A DNA stretch of 64,000 nucleotides from UBA6016 sp041915365 (GTDB lineage Bacteria; Campylobacterota; Campylobacteria; Campylobacterales; UBA6016), in contig JAYSBP010000006.1 of assembly GCA_041915365.1 (NCBI GenBank), positions 62,001 to 126,000 of the forward strand, written 5' to 3'. Shown in pieces: positions 8,942 through 16,372 of the stretch (its first letter is position 1; every line of letters begins with the position of its first letter). The position numbers were made by a program, and so were the translations under genes. The notes below the pieces were generated by a model. The model saw only the letters and a program-made list of their open reading frames with translations. It was not told the origin of the DNA and ran no database searches.

Positions 8942-9759
8942 TTATTTGCCCAGACATCTGTTAGTACAAGCGCAAAAAACAGTATCCCAAGATAGCCGTT
9001 GACGGTAAAAAAAGCTTTATTTATAGCTCCCTTATCACGCCGCACCAAAAAATGCTCATATCCTAGCATGGCTGCCGCTATCAAGACGGCAATCATAGAG
9101 AGTATCGAGAGTCCAGCGTCTTTTACGAAAAAAAACCAAAAAACAACGGTAAGAGCGTGAAACACAGCGGCAAAATTTAGCGACGTACTCTCACCAAATA
9201 CGGATGGGATAGAGTACAATCCCTCCTTTTTGTCAAATTCCATATCCTGCAAAGCGTACAAAATATCAAACCCAGCAACCCAAAATAGTACGCCAAGGGC
9301 AAGTAAAATACTCCACGCAGACACCACTTCGCTAACGGCTATCTCTCCTGCTATCGGAGCCAAGGCTAGAGATAGGCCCAGTACTAGATGTGCGGCAGAT
9401 GAGAAGCGTTTGAAATATGAGTATGCGGCTAGTATCGGCAAAATGGCAAAAGATAGTGCAAAAGCAAGCTCATTTATGGCGTATGAGACGGCTATAAAAG
9501 AGGCTGCGCAACCAAAAATAACAAAAAGCTGAGCCTTACCGGAGACCCTTCCGTCTACGCTTGGTCTTGAAGCCGTACGAGGATTTTTTGCGTCAAATTT
9601 TCTATCCGCAAATCTATTGACGCTCATCGCAAACGTACGGGCAAAAAACGCCGCCAATATCCCAAGTATCAAAAGATAAAAAGACGGAAGACCGTTTGAT
9701 GCCACCACCATTGCAATAAGTATAAACGGCAATGAAAACACGGTATGAGAGAGCATCAC
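8938..9759 (-). CDS. mqnP: UbiA-family polyprenyltransferase, probably MqnP of menaquinone synthesis
   Basis: Integral membrane prenyltransferase of 273 aa with about eight membrane helices. Both Asp-rich magnesium/diphosphate motifs are present: NRFADRKFD at 48-56 and DILYALQDMEFD at 165-176. Often labelled UbiA (4-hydroxybenzoate prenyltransferase), but this window also has mqnC of the futalosine pathway and Campylobacterota use menaquinone, so prenylation of the futalosine-derived naphthoate (MqnP role) is the better inference. It is first gene of a - strand operon and divergent from miaA, with about 100 bp between the starts. Confidence 0.85.
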   Translation of the reverse strand: MMLSHTVFSLPFILIAMVVASNGLPSFYLLILGILAAFFARTFAMSVNRFADRKFDAKNPRTASRPSVDGRVSGKAQLFVIFGCAASFIAVSYAINELAFALSFAILPILAAYSYFKRFSSAAHLVLGLSLALAPIAGEIAVSEVVSAWSILLALGVLFWVAGFDILYALQDMEFDKKEGLYSIPSVFGESTSLNFAAVFHALTVVFWFFFVKDAGLSILSMIAVLIAAAMLGYEHFLVRRDKGAINKAFFTVNGYLGILFFALVLTDVWANK

Positions 9760-9862
9760 AAGCTCGGATAAATGTTTGAATTTGCTGAGAATGAGAGACC
9801 CTTTTTGTTTTGTTCTTTGGCTTTGATTTTAACCAAAAAGGGCTTTTTGATAAGATTTCACA

Positions 9863-10756
9863 ATGATAGAAGTAGCGATAATAGGCCCAACCGCCTCGGG
9901 CAAAAGCGAGGCGGCAATCAGCATAGCCCAAAAGTACGGCGCATACATACTCTCTTTGGACTCGCTCTCCGTTTACAAGGAGGTGGATATAGCTAGCGCC
10001 AAACCGTCAAAAAACGAGCTTTTGTCGACAAGGCATTTTGGTATCGACATGTTATATCCTGACGAGGCTTTTAATGCCGCTATGTTTATGGATGAGTATG
10101 AAAAAGCTAAAAGCGAGGCGTTGAAACAAGGCAAGCACCTTGTGATAGTGGGTGGAAGCTCTTTTTATCTGAAGGCCATGATGGATGGTCTTACTGATAT
10201 GCCGCCAATCTCGGAGGCATCTAGGCAAAAGGCCAATGAGCTTATATCGCAAGATACGGTTTTGGCGCACGAGTATTTAGCCTCTTTGGATGCACCGTAT
10301 GCGGCAAATATCAAAAATTCAGACGGATACAGGATAAGTAGGGGCCTTGAGATGTATTTTGAGTTTGGTAGAGCGCCGAGCGAACTATTTGCTTCACTCC
10401 CGAAAAAAGCGGTAGCTAGTGGGCTAAAAGTATATGAGATTACGGTTGACAGGGATGTTTTGAGGGCAAGGATAGCCGCTAGGACGGCAAAAATGTTTGA
10501 GCTTGGAATAGTTGAGGAGGCCGAATATCTAGCCTCGAGATACGGTAGGAATACAAAACCAATTGGCTCGATAGGACTAAAAGAGACGCTCTCATATATC
10601 GACGGAGAGATTAGCAGGCAAGCTTGCGAAGAGCTTATCAATATTCACACGTCACAACTCGCCAAAAGACAATCTACCTTTAACAAAACGCAGATTTCGG
10701 CTACGTTTCGTGGGGCAAAAGATGAAGTGTCAAAAGAGGTTGAATCGCTATTTTAG
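9863..10756 (+). CDS. miaA: tRNA dimethylallyltransferase MiaA
   Basis: Adds a dimethylallyl group to A37 of tRNAs that read codons beginning with U. The 297-aa protein has the P-loop GPTASGKS at 8-15, the substrate-binding LDSLSVYKEVDIASAKPS stretch near 33 and HFGIDMLYPDEAFNAA near 58; RARIAARTAKMFELGIVEE near 205 belongs to the family C-terminal domain. The length is typical. The stop overlaps the 3' end of the convergent pflA gene by nine bases. The ubiA-type gene beside miaA is an arrangement also found in Campylobacter as I recall. Confidence 0.95.
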   Translation: MIEVAIIGPTASGKSEAAISIAQKYGAYILSLDSLSVYKEVDIASAKPSKNELLSTRHFGIDMLYPDEAFNAAMFMDEYEKAKSEALKQGKHLVIVGGSSFYLKAMMDGLTDMPPISEASRQKANELISQDTVLAHEYLASLDAPYAANIKNSDGYRISRGLEMYFEFGRAPSELFASLPKKAVASGLKVYEITVDRDVLRARIAARTAKMFELGIVEEAEYLASRYGRNTKPIGSIGLKETLSYIDGEISRQACEELINIHTSQLAKRQSTFNKTQISATFRGAKDEVSKEVESLF

Positions 10757-13105
10757 TATATCAAGCGAGTCTTTGCACAGTTTTCTCCAAGACGAGTCGG
10801 TTTTGACTTTTGCACACTCTTCGATAGCTTTTTTTGCCCCTGCTTTGTCGCCCATTGCCGTATGATTGGATGAAATTTCAAATAACGCCCTAGCTCTGTC
10901 GCTATCGCTCATTTTGTGAGTTAGCGCACTTTGGAGTACGGCGGCAGCTTTTTTGTGGTTTGCCCCTTTTGACAATGCCGTAGCATAATTAAACTCTATC
11001 CAAGGGCTTTCGACAAATACTTTTATCTGATTTTGTAGGTTGTATAGTTTTTCCGAGTATTTTAGATTGCCAAGTGCATCGTTTTTGCTTATCGCAAACC
11101 TAACCGCATTTTTGTACGCCGTTATGCTTTTCGGGTCTCTTTGGTATTTGCTCTCGATGGTTGTTATAGCATCGGCCATAAGATTGGCATCTTTGAATTC
11201 TAGTGCAAGAGAAGACGCATCGAAGGCTACACCGCTGTAAGCACCGGTTTTGTATATCTTCGATAGCGATATTATGTCTTTTGTTGCCCCGTAAGCGTCT
11301 TTTGTTTTCCCACTTCTAAGGGCCGATTGCTCAAATTTATAAAGCCACGGTAGTTTTGCCGCCAAGTCTTTTACCGCTAGATTTTTCTTGGCCAAATCAT
11401 ACGCTTTTTGCATATCGCCGACACCCATATAACAATCAAATAGTTTCGGCTCTTCGCTTGCAAGCGGAGTTATCCGTTTTTTAGCCAATAGCGCTAGGGC
11501 GTCTTTGCATTCATTGGCGGCTAGTTTTGCGGCGAATAACTCTTTTTCACTTTTTACTATGTAGCCGTTCGCCTCAGCCATCAAATCTTTTGGAAGCGAC
11601 GTTGTTTTTGGTTCCATTGAAAGTACGTTTGCATATTGTTTTGATGCGGTTAGCGATTTCATAGCCTTGACGAGGGCTTTTTGTCCCACTTGCTCTTTTG
11701 GATATTTAGCCGCTATGTTTAGCAAATCGGTAGCGCCCATATCTTGTTTTGTTCCGAAGTTTAGCTTGTCAAGCTTCGCCTCCACTAGGTGGGCGAATCT
11801 CCCTTTTGGGTACTCTGTCAAATATCTTTTGTAGTTTGCTTTTGCTTTCTCGCTATCTCCTAGAGCTGCCGCCCAGTCGCCAAGGTCGCTAAGGAGGGCT
11901 TCATAGCTTTCGCTTTTTTTGTTCAGTTTTGGCAGAGTGGTCTCGCCGACTTCTATCGCTTGACTAAATATAAAAGCTCCCGCAAGTTTTTTTGCGAATG
12001 AATAAGCCTTCTCTGGGTCTTTTGTTATAAAACCCATATTCCCTTTCAGGATTTTGCCGTAGTACTCTTTTGCGTTTTCGGTATCGCCCATCGATAGATA
12101 TGTATCTGCGGCTTTGAATGCCGCTATGGATGCCGTCTCTAGGTTTTTCGTCTCAAACAGAGCTCTTTTATATAAGTCAACCGCTCTTTTTGCTTTAGAG
12201 AAACGAAGTGCATCGCCATAGTCTATCATCGCCTGTTTTGACAGCTCACTAAAAGAGTAGTCGCTGGCTACCCTCTCAAAGTAGTAATCCGCATTTTTGA
12301 AGTCTTGATTGTGCGCATAAGCGTTCATAACTGCTAGGAGTACCTCTGGAGCTTTGTCGTCGGCTGGGAAATTTTTGAGCCAGTTTTTACCTAGTTCTAT
12401 CGCCGCCGTGTTGTTGTTGGCCCCGCCCATGGCGACAAGTGATTTTATACGGATTAGCTCATATTCCGAAAAAAATATCGATTTTGGGTATGTTTTCTGA
12501 GCTTTCTCTGCAAAGCTCTGGGCGCTTTTGTAATCAGCTTTTTCATACATTTTTTTGACAGCATTGAATTCGGCTATATCTTGCAGAGAGTTTACGTCGT
12601 TTATCGGCAACCCGTCTATGTCTAGCGTTTTGACGTATACGTACGGGTCACCGCCGACCGCTACCGGAAAGTTGATTGCGGGATTTCTTTTTGGCGTGAC
12701 AAATTTTAGCTCTTTTTCAAAGGCCACTATGACAAATTTTTTTGCTCTTCTCTCAAGTCCGGCTTTTTTTTCGTACTGCCCTTTTGGGTCGTAGTTTTGA
12801 GAAAATATTTCGGCTTTTGTCTTGGACGTTATCGATAGCTTATACTTACCGTCCATATACGGCTTTACATTAAAGAACTCACTTTCAAATCCCTTGAACG
12901 ATACTTTCGGCGGCGTTGAAAATTCGCATATATAATTATTTTTAGGCGCTTCGTCGGCTTCATTTTTGAAGCACACAAACGGCTCCGTACTCTCAAGATT
13001 TAAGACGGAGTATTTGTCGTTTTTACTCTTGCCGAGCTTGACTTCTATGTCAACGGCAAATAGTATCGGCGTCACAATGGCTAGTAATGTCAGTTTTTTA
13101 AGCAT
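10748..13105 (-). CDS. pflA: Tetratricopeptide-repeat flagellar motor protein, PflA-like
   Basis: A 785-aa periplasmic protein: signal peptide (about 1-17, ending ILFA), a beta-rich N-terminal domain (about 18-165), then helical TPR-type repeats to the end, with Ala-rich helix pairs such as KNADYYFERVASDYSFSE and ENAKEYYGKILKGN. Size, architecture and N-terminal residues fit PflA of Campylobacter, a scaffold of the extended flagellar motor (medial/proximal disk region) needed for motor rotation. It stands alone on the - strand, convergent with miaA. A generic TPR lipoprotein-independent envelope protein is the alternative; there is no lipobox. Confidence 0.72.
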   Translation of the reverse strand: MLKKLTLLAIVTPILFAVDIEVKLGKSKNDKYSVLNLESTEPFVCFKNEADEAPKNNYICEFSTPPKVSFKGFESEFFNVKPYMDGKYKLSITSKTKAEIFSQNYDPKGQYEKKAGLERRAKKFVIVAFEKELKFVTPKRNPAINFPVAVGGDPYVYVKTLDIDGLPINDVNSLQDIAEFNAVKKMYEKADYKSAQSFAEKAQKTYPKSIFFSEYELIRIKSLVAMGGANNNTAAIELGKNWLKNFPADDKAPEVLLAVMNAYAHNQDFKNADYYFERVASDYSFSELSKQAMIDYGDALRFSKAKRAVDLYKRALFETKNLETASIAAFKAADTYLSMGDTENAKEYYGKILKGNMGFITKDPEKAYSFAKKLAGAFIFSQAIEVGETTLPKLNKKSESYEALLSDLGDWAAALGDSEKAKANYKRYLTEYPKGRFAHLVEAKLDKLNFGTKQDMGATDLLNIAAKYPKEQVGQKALVKAMKSLTASKQYANVLSMEPKTTSLPKDLMAEANGYIVKSEKELFAAKLAANECKDALALLAKKRITPLASEEPKLFDCYMGVGDMQKAYDLAKKNLAVKDLAAKLPWLYKFEQSALRSGKTKDAYGATKDIISLSKIYKTGAYSGVAFDASSLALEFKDANLMADAITTIESKYQRDPKSITAYKNAVRFAISKNDALGNLKYSEKLYNLQNQIKVFVESPWIEFNYATALSKGANHKKAAAVLQSALTHKMSDSDRARALFEISSNHTAMGDKAGAKKAIEECAKVKTDSSWRKLCKDSLDILK

Positions 13106-13165
13106 ACTCTTATTTTACAGCCCTGCGCATTAAAATAGCTACTAAAAAACTGTTTTTATTCTTGC

Positions 13166-13171
13166 TATAAT
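13166..13171 (+). promoter_or_regulatory. Probable -10 box (TATAAT)
   Basis: A perfect TATAAT 27 bases before the start of the small antitoxin-like ORF, followed by a GGAGG ribosome site at 13187-13191. No good -35 is visible, which is normal for vegetative promoters in Campylobacterota. It implies the truncated ORF can still be transcribed. Confidence 0.55.
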
Positions 13172-13197
13172 GCAGAAAACAGATATGGAGGTTCAAA

Positions 13198-13434
13198 ATG
13201 CTAGCAGCTACAAATGCTCATTTTTCGCAACAACAGCTTTTTGACGAGACTGATGTCCTCCCTATAGACCTCAAGACGAAGCTTGTGGACAAACTCCTAA
13301 ACAGTCTATCGCCTACCGACAAGCTGGTAGATGAGCAGTGGCTACATGGAGAGCCAATAAGTTTTTGTTGCTACCCACACCCTTTTTCTAGCCTTGTTTT
13401 AGTGCGTTGTTTTGTGGCTCCTACCAGCATCTAG
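13198..13434 (+). pseudogene. Truncated addiction-module antitoxin-like ORF
   Basis: The 78-codon ORF has an excellent GGAGG site seven bases upstream. Residues about 15-50 (LPIDLKTKLVDKLLNSLSP ... DEQW) resemble the TIGR02574 family of putative addiction-module antitoxins, in which L-P-x-E-E-R-x-x-L-x-x-x-L-L-x-S-L is followed by D-x-x-W. After the conserved Trp, where antitoxins have a charged helical tail, the sequence turns Cys/Phe/Pro-rich and runs into the antisense of a small - strand gene, as if a rearrangement had replaced its 3' end. No RelE/ParE-like toxin follows. I call it a remnant; a short functional peptide is possible. Confidence 0.45.
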
Positions 13435-13497
13435 CCCACTGTAAAGCAAAGCTCCGATAAAGCCAATCACCACGATTATAAATAATATTTCAGCCAT
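13399..13497 (-). CDS. Tiny single-span membrane protein (32 aa)
   Basis: A 32-codon ORF starting with ATG one base after the stop codon of the 73-aa gene upstream, with GGAG ten bases before the start. It encodes one membrane helix (MAEILFIIVVIGFIGALLYS) followed by a short polar tail GLDAGRSHKTTH. The strong coupling, clean topology and His/Lys-rich end make it look like a genuine small protein. Its function is unknown. It overlaps the 3' part of the truncated antitoxin-like ORF on the opposite strand. Confidence 0.55.
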   Translation of the reverse strand: MAEILFIIVVIGFIGALLYSGLDAGRSHKTTH

Positions 13498-13498
13498 T

Positions 13499-13720
13499 TT
13501 ACATATTCTCCGTTTCTTCTATTTTAGAGACAATTTTGCGATGAGTCAAAACGATTGCCATACTCAATGCCACAACTGAAGCCAATGCCAAATAGCTCTT
13601 TGGGTTGTTGTCAATATGCTCGGCAAGCCAACCTATCAGCGCCATTGCCGCCACTATAAATACGCCGAGCCAGACTTTTAGATAATTCAACTCTTCCTTG
13701 ATTTTATCCAGCTTGCTCAT
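13499..13720 (-). CDS. Small two-span membrane protein (73 aa)
   Basis: Encodes an amphipathic N-terminus (MSKLDKIKEELNYLK), two membrane helices (about 16-33 and 43-59) and a charged C-terminal helix ending IEETENM. Similar 70-80 aa proteins often occur in accessory regions near toxin-antitoxin genes, but I know of no assigned role. It is followed by the 32-aa membrane protein with a single base between stop and start, so the two are probably made together. It sits in the accessory patch between pflA and recG. Confidence 0.6.
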   Translation of the reverse strand: MSKLDKIKEELNYLKVWLGVFIVAAMALIGWLAEHIDNNPKSYLALASVVALSMAIVLTHRKIVSKIEETENM

Positions 13721-13896
13721 CTTGCGCTCCGCTACTGATTTTTCGCAAAATTATATCACAAAACCAAAATTGCAGTTTAGGAGAACCAGAATGAGAAAAA
13801 GTGAAGATTGAATACCAGATCCCGTTTTCCGTTAATTCCTTTTTTGATTTTTGATTGTTGAAATTTGTATGAAAATTAGGAGATTTTGAGATTAGC

Positions 13897-13926
13897 GGGG
13901 AGGGTGTAGCACATCACCCCATCCCC
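13897..13926 (-). other. GC-rich hairpin just after the surface-protein gene
   Basis: Seven bases after the stop codon of the 756-aa surface protein, GGGGA+GGGTG (13897-13906) pairs with CACCC (13915-13919) and TCCCC (13922-13926), leaving a two-base bulge and an eight-base loop. No T-run follows on the minus strand, so it is not a typical intrinsic terminator. Diversity-generating retroelement targets also often carry a hairpin just beyond the variable repeat; that reading is speculative. The rest of 13721-13933 holds no gene I can support. Confidence 0.5.
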
Positions 13927-13933
13927 CTTAATT

Positions 13934-16204
13934 TTATTTTACGCAACGAACATAACCGTTAGAGGACTTATTGTCCCAGCCGGTAAGGCCGCTGTTGAAG
14001 TAGACAGCCCATGCTCCGTCCGAGTCAAGCTCGGTGGACGACCAGTAAAAGCCGGACGCAGTATTGGCAAAGCCGCTTTTGATAGTAGGAGAGTTGCCCG
14101 TATCTACTATTCCCTGTAGCTCGGTAAGAGTCGGTAGTCTCCAGCCGCTCACCCCATCAAGTGTGAGAGCGGAGCAAAAAGATGAAGCGTTTGCCCAATA
14201 CCTCACATATCCCGTCTCCGTCGGCGTATCGTACGCCGCCGCTTCGCCGGATGTGTATGCGGCGTCCGTCCACTGCAACCCCGTATTCGCATCCGTAACT
14301 ATATTGCCTACTCTTACTATACCGTTAGCGGTATCTATACTATTTAGCGTCACTACGATGTTTTTTGTCCCGCCGTGACCGTCTGATATAGTCAGTGTCA
14401 CAGTATCAGAGCCTGATTTGTTGGCGGATGGCGTGTATGTGACATTGTTGCCGCTCACTACCGCCGTACCTTTGGCGCCTTGCGTCTGTACCGAGGCGCT
14501 CAGAGTATCGCCGTCAGAGTCTGTGGCGGATGAGAGAGTGAGCCAGCTAAAGGTCTGGGCTGAGTGCGCTACCGCCGTAGCGTATGTGAAGTCGCTAGCT
14601 GTCGGGGCGTGGTTGGTTGGAGCGGCATTTTCAGCGTTTATCTGCGCTATGGTCTTGGTGCCTGCTAGAAACGCCGCTTTTTGGGCCGCAGTTACGCTAT
14701 ATGCTTTTTGTGCGCTTGTCGTTATCTCTACGGAGCCTTTGGTGATAGTGATAGCATATAGGGACGAGCCGCCCCCGCTCGTATCGGATACCGCTACATT
14801 TAGAGTCTTGGTCTGACCCGTGGTTAGCCCTTGTGACGCCATATGGGCATTAAGCCCCACTATGTTTATGAGAGCTAGCTTGCCGCCCACTATCCCTAGA
14901 TACGACAGATATGAGGAGTCGCTCGCAGCGTCTATACTCGTGACGGTGAAGCCGCCGTTGTCAAAGTAGATATTGGCCAGAGTCCCATCCGAGTTTAGCG
15001 TGATGCCGTCCCCTGCGGCTAGAGCAGTCTTGTCAACTCTGGCTATATGCTCGTTATATATCACTTTTTTCGGGCTTATGGCGAAGTTGTCGGAGTTGAT
15101 AGCCGTGATAGGAGATAGCTCGGATAGGCTCATAGCGGATGAGACCGTGTTTTGGGCAAAGAGCGGAGATAGTCTAGTGTGCTTATCCTCAGCCCCAAAG
15201 CTATATGTAAAACCAAATCTATACTGCGTATCGCTAGGGGCATACTCTCTTACTATCCTATCCATCGATAGATAAGCGCTAAGAGCATTGCCAAAGTCAT
15301 GCAGATATTTGGCTCCGGCTACTTTTTGGCTGTTTTGGTTTTTGGCGTAGGCGTTTAGCTGATGGTAGTCACTAATACGGTATGCTATCTCTGCGTCGGT
15401 AGCTAGCTTGACGCTAGTCTCTTCTCTTTGGTCGTACATAGCTTTGTATGTTAGTCTGTCATATCCTATGCCTAGTGTGGCTTTGAGACTATCCGTTAGC
15501 TTGAAGCCCGCACTCATCTCGCCTAGTAGTTTCTCACCGCCTCTATAGCCGCCATACACTCTAGTCCAGTCGTATAGCGTGGCGTTATCTATGATGATGT
15601 CGCCTATCCTGCCTATCTCTTTGTTTTCTAGGTCGTAGTATGTGACAGAGGTTTTGAGCTCTTGGAGCAAGGCGTCACGGTCAAAAGCGTATGAGTATTC
15701 GGCGCCGATTGATTTTTGAGTTAGCTTCTCTTTGTAGCTTTGCGAATACTCGGAAAAGTCAAGCAGTGTGAGGCGACGAAGAAGTGCGGCTGAGAGCTTG
15801 ATGCGACCGTTGTTAAGTGCGAAGCCTTGAGATAGTACGAATTTTTCTAGTTCGCTTCCTTTGGCTATGCCTATGTAAGTACCTAGTTTTGCGCCTTCGT
15901 ATAGCATTCTGTATGAGGCGTCTAGGACTATGTCGTTTTTGGCTTTGCTTGACTCATAGTATGCGCCTATGTCTATCTGGTAGTTTCGTTTATCAGATAG
16001 GCTAAAAGATGATTTGACTCCGTCTTTTGAAGGGCGGATGCTGATGTTTTGAGTGGTGTCTTTGTCTGATTTGGTTAGGTTGATACCTTGGGTGTCTGTG
16101 GTGATAGCTGAGGTGTCGGCTGTATTTGCCGTGGTGGTTACTAGAAATAGCGAGGCTATTAGCGATAGATACGGCTTTTGACTCTCTCTCTCGACAGCGG
16201 ACAT
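13934..16204 (-). CDS. Beta-barrel surface protein with cadherin-like and C-terminal DUF1566 (C-type-lectin-like) domains
   Basis: A 756-aa predicted outer-membrane protein. In order: exported N-terminus (about 1-30), a beta-barrel-like region of alternating strands (about 70-337, ending GFTYSFG), a linker and Thr/Ser-rich segment (about 350-525), a cadherin/VCBS-like domain (about 531-622, with DSDGDTLS and ISDGHGGT), and a DUF1566 (Lcl_C) domain (about 625-756, with GLQWTD, GWRLPTLTEL, FYWSST and terminal YVRCVK). An N-terminal barrel followed by exported repeats resembles inverse autotransporters (intimin type), inferred from order only. DUF1566 has the fold used by variable proteins of diversity-generating retroelements. 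AAGGAA precedes the ATG. It lies in an accessory patch; no partner gene is obvious. Confidence 0.75.
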   Translation of the reverse strand: MSAVERESQKPYLSLIASLFLVTTTANTADTSAITTDTQGINLTKSDKDTTQNISIRPSKDGVKSSFSLSDKRNYQIDIGAYYESSKAKNDIVLDASYRMLYEGAKLGTYIGIAKGSELEKFVLSQGFALNNGRIKLSAALLRRLTLLDFSEYSQSYKEKLTQKSIGAEYSYAFDRDALLQELKTSVTYYDLENKEIGRIGDIIIDNATLYDWTRVYGGYRGGEKLLGEMSAGFKLTDSLKATLGIGYDRLTYKAMYDQREETSVKLATDAEIAYRISDYHQLNAYAKNQNSQKVAGAKYLHDFGNALSAYLSMDRIVREYAPSDTQYRFGFTYSFGAEDKHTRLSPLFAQNTVSSAMSLSELSPITAINSDNFAISPKKVIYNEHIARVDKTALAAGDGITLNSDGTLANIYFDNGGFTVTSIDAASDSSYLSYLGIVGGKLALINIVGLNAHMASQGLTTGQTKTLNVAVSDTSGGGSSLYAITITKGSVEITTSAQKAYSVTAAQKAAFLAGTKTIAQINAENAAPTNHAPTASDFTYATAVAHSAQTFSWLTLSSATDSDGDTLSASVQTQGAKGTAVVSGNNVTYTPSANKSGSDTVTLTISDGHGGTKNIVVTLNSIDTANGIVRVGNIVTDANTGLQWTDAAYTSGEAAAYDTPTETGYVRYWANASSFCSALTLDGVSGWRLPTLTELQGIVDTGNSPTIKSGFANTASGFYWSSTELDSDGAWAVYFNSGLTGWDNKSSNGYVRCVK

Positions 16205-16372
16205 GATTCGTTCCTTTTTGTTTTTGCTGTATTTTACAATGCTTGCGTTACAAACAGCGTTATATTTTAATGGTTTGATATAAATATTTTACATTTTTAC
16301 ATATGAAATGTTTGCACAAAAAGTTATCTTAGTTATAAGAGTCATAAAAAAGTCTCAAGCGATAAAATGAAA

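Noticed and set aside
13791..13811. Six-codon ORF (MRKSED) with AGGAG just upstream
   Set aside because: Good ribosome site but far too short to support; perhaps the remains of a decayed gene.
13721..13933. Reverse transcriptase or template repeat of a diversity-generating retroelement next to the DUF1566 gene
   Set aside because: No RT gene and no second copy of the 3' end of the gene can be seen here or elsewhere in the window.
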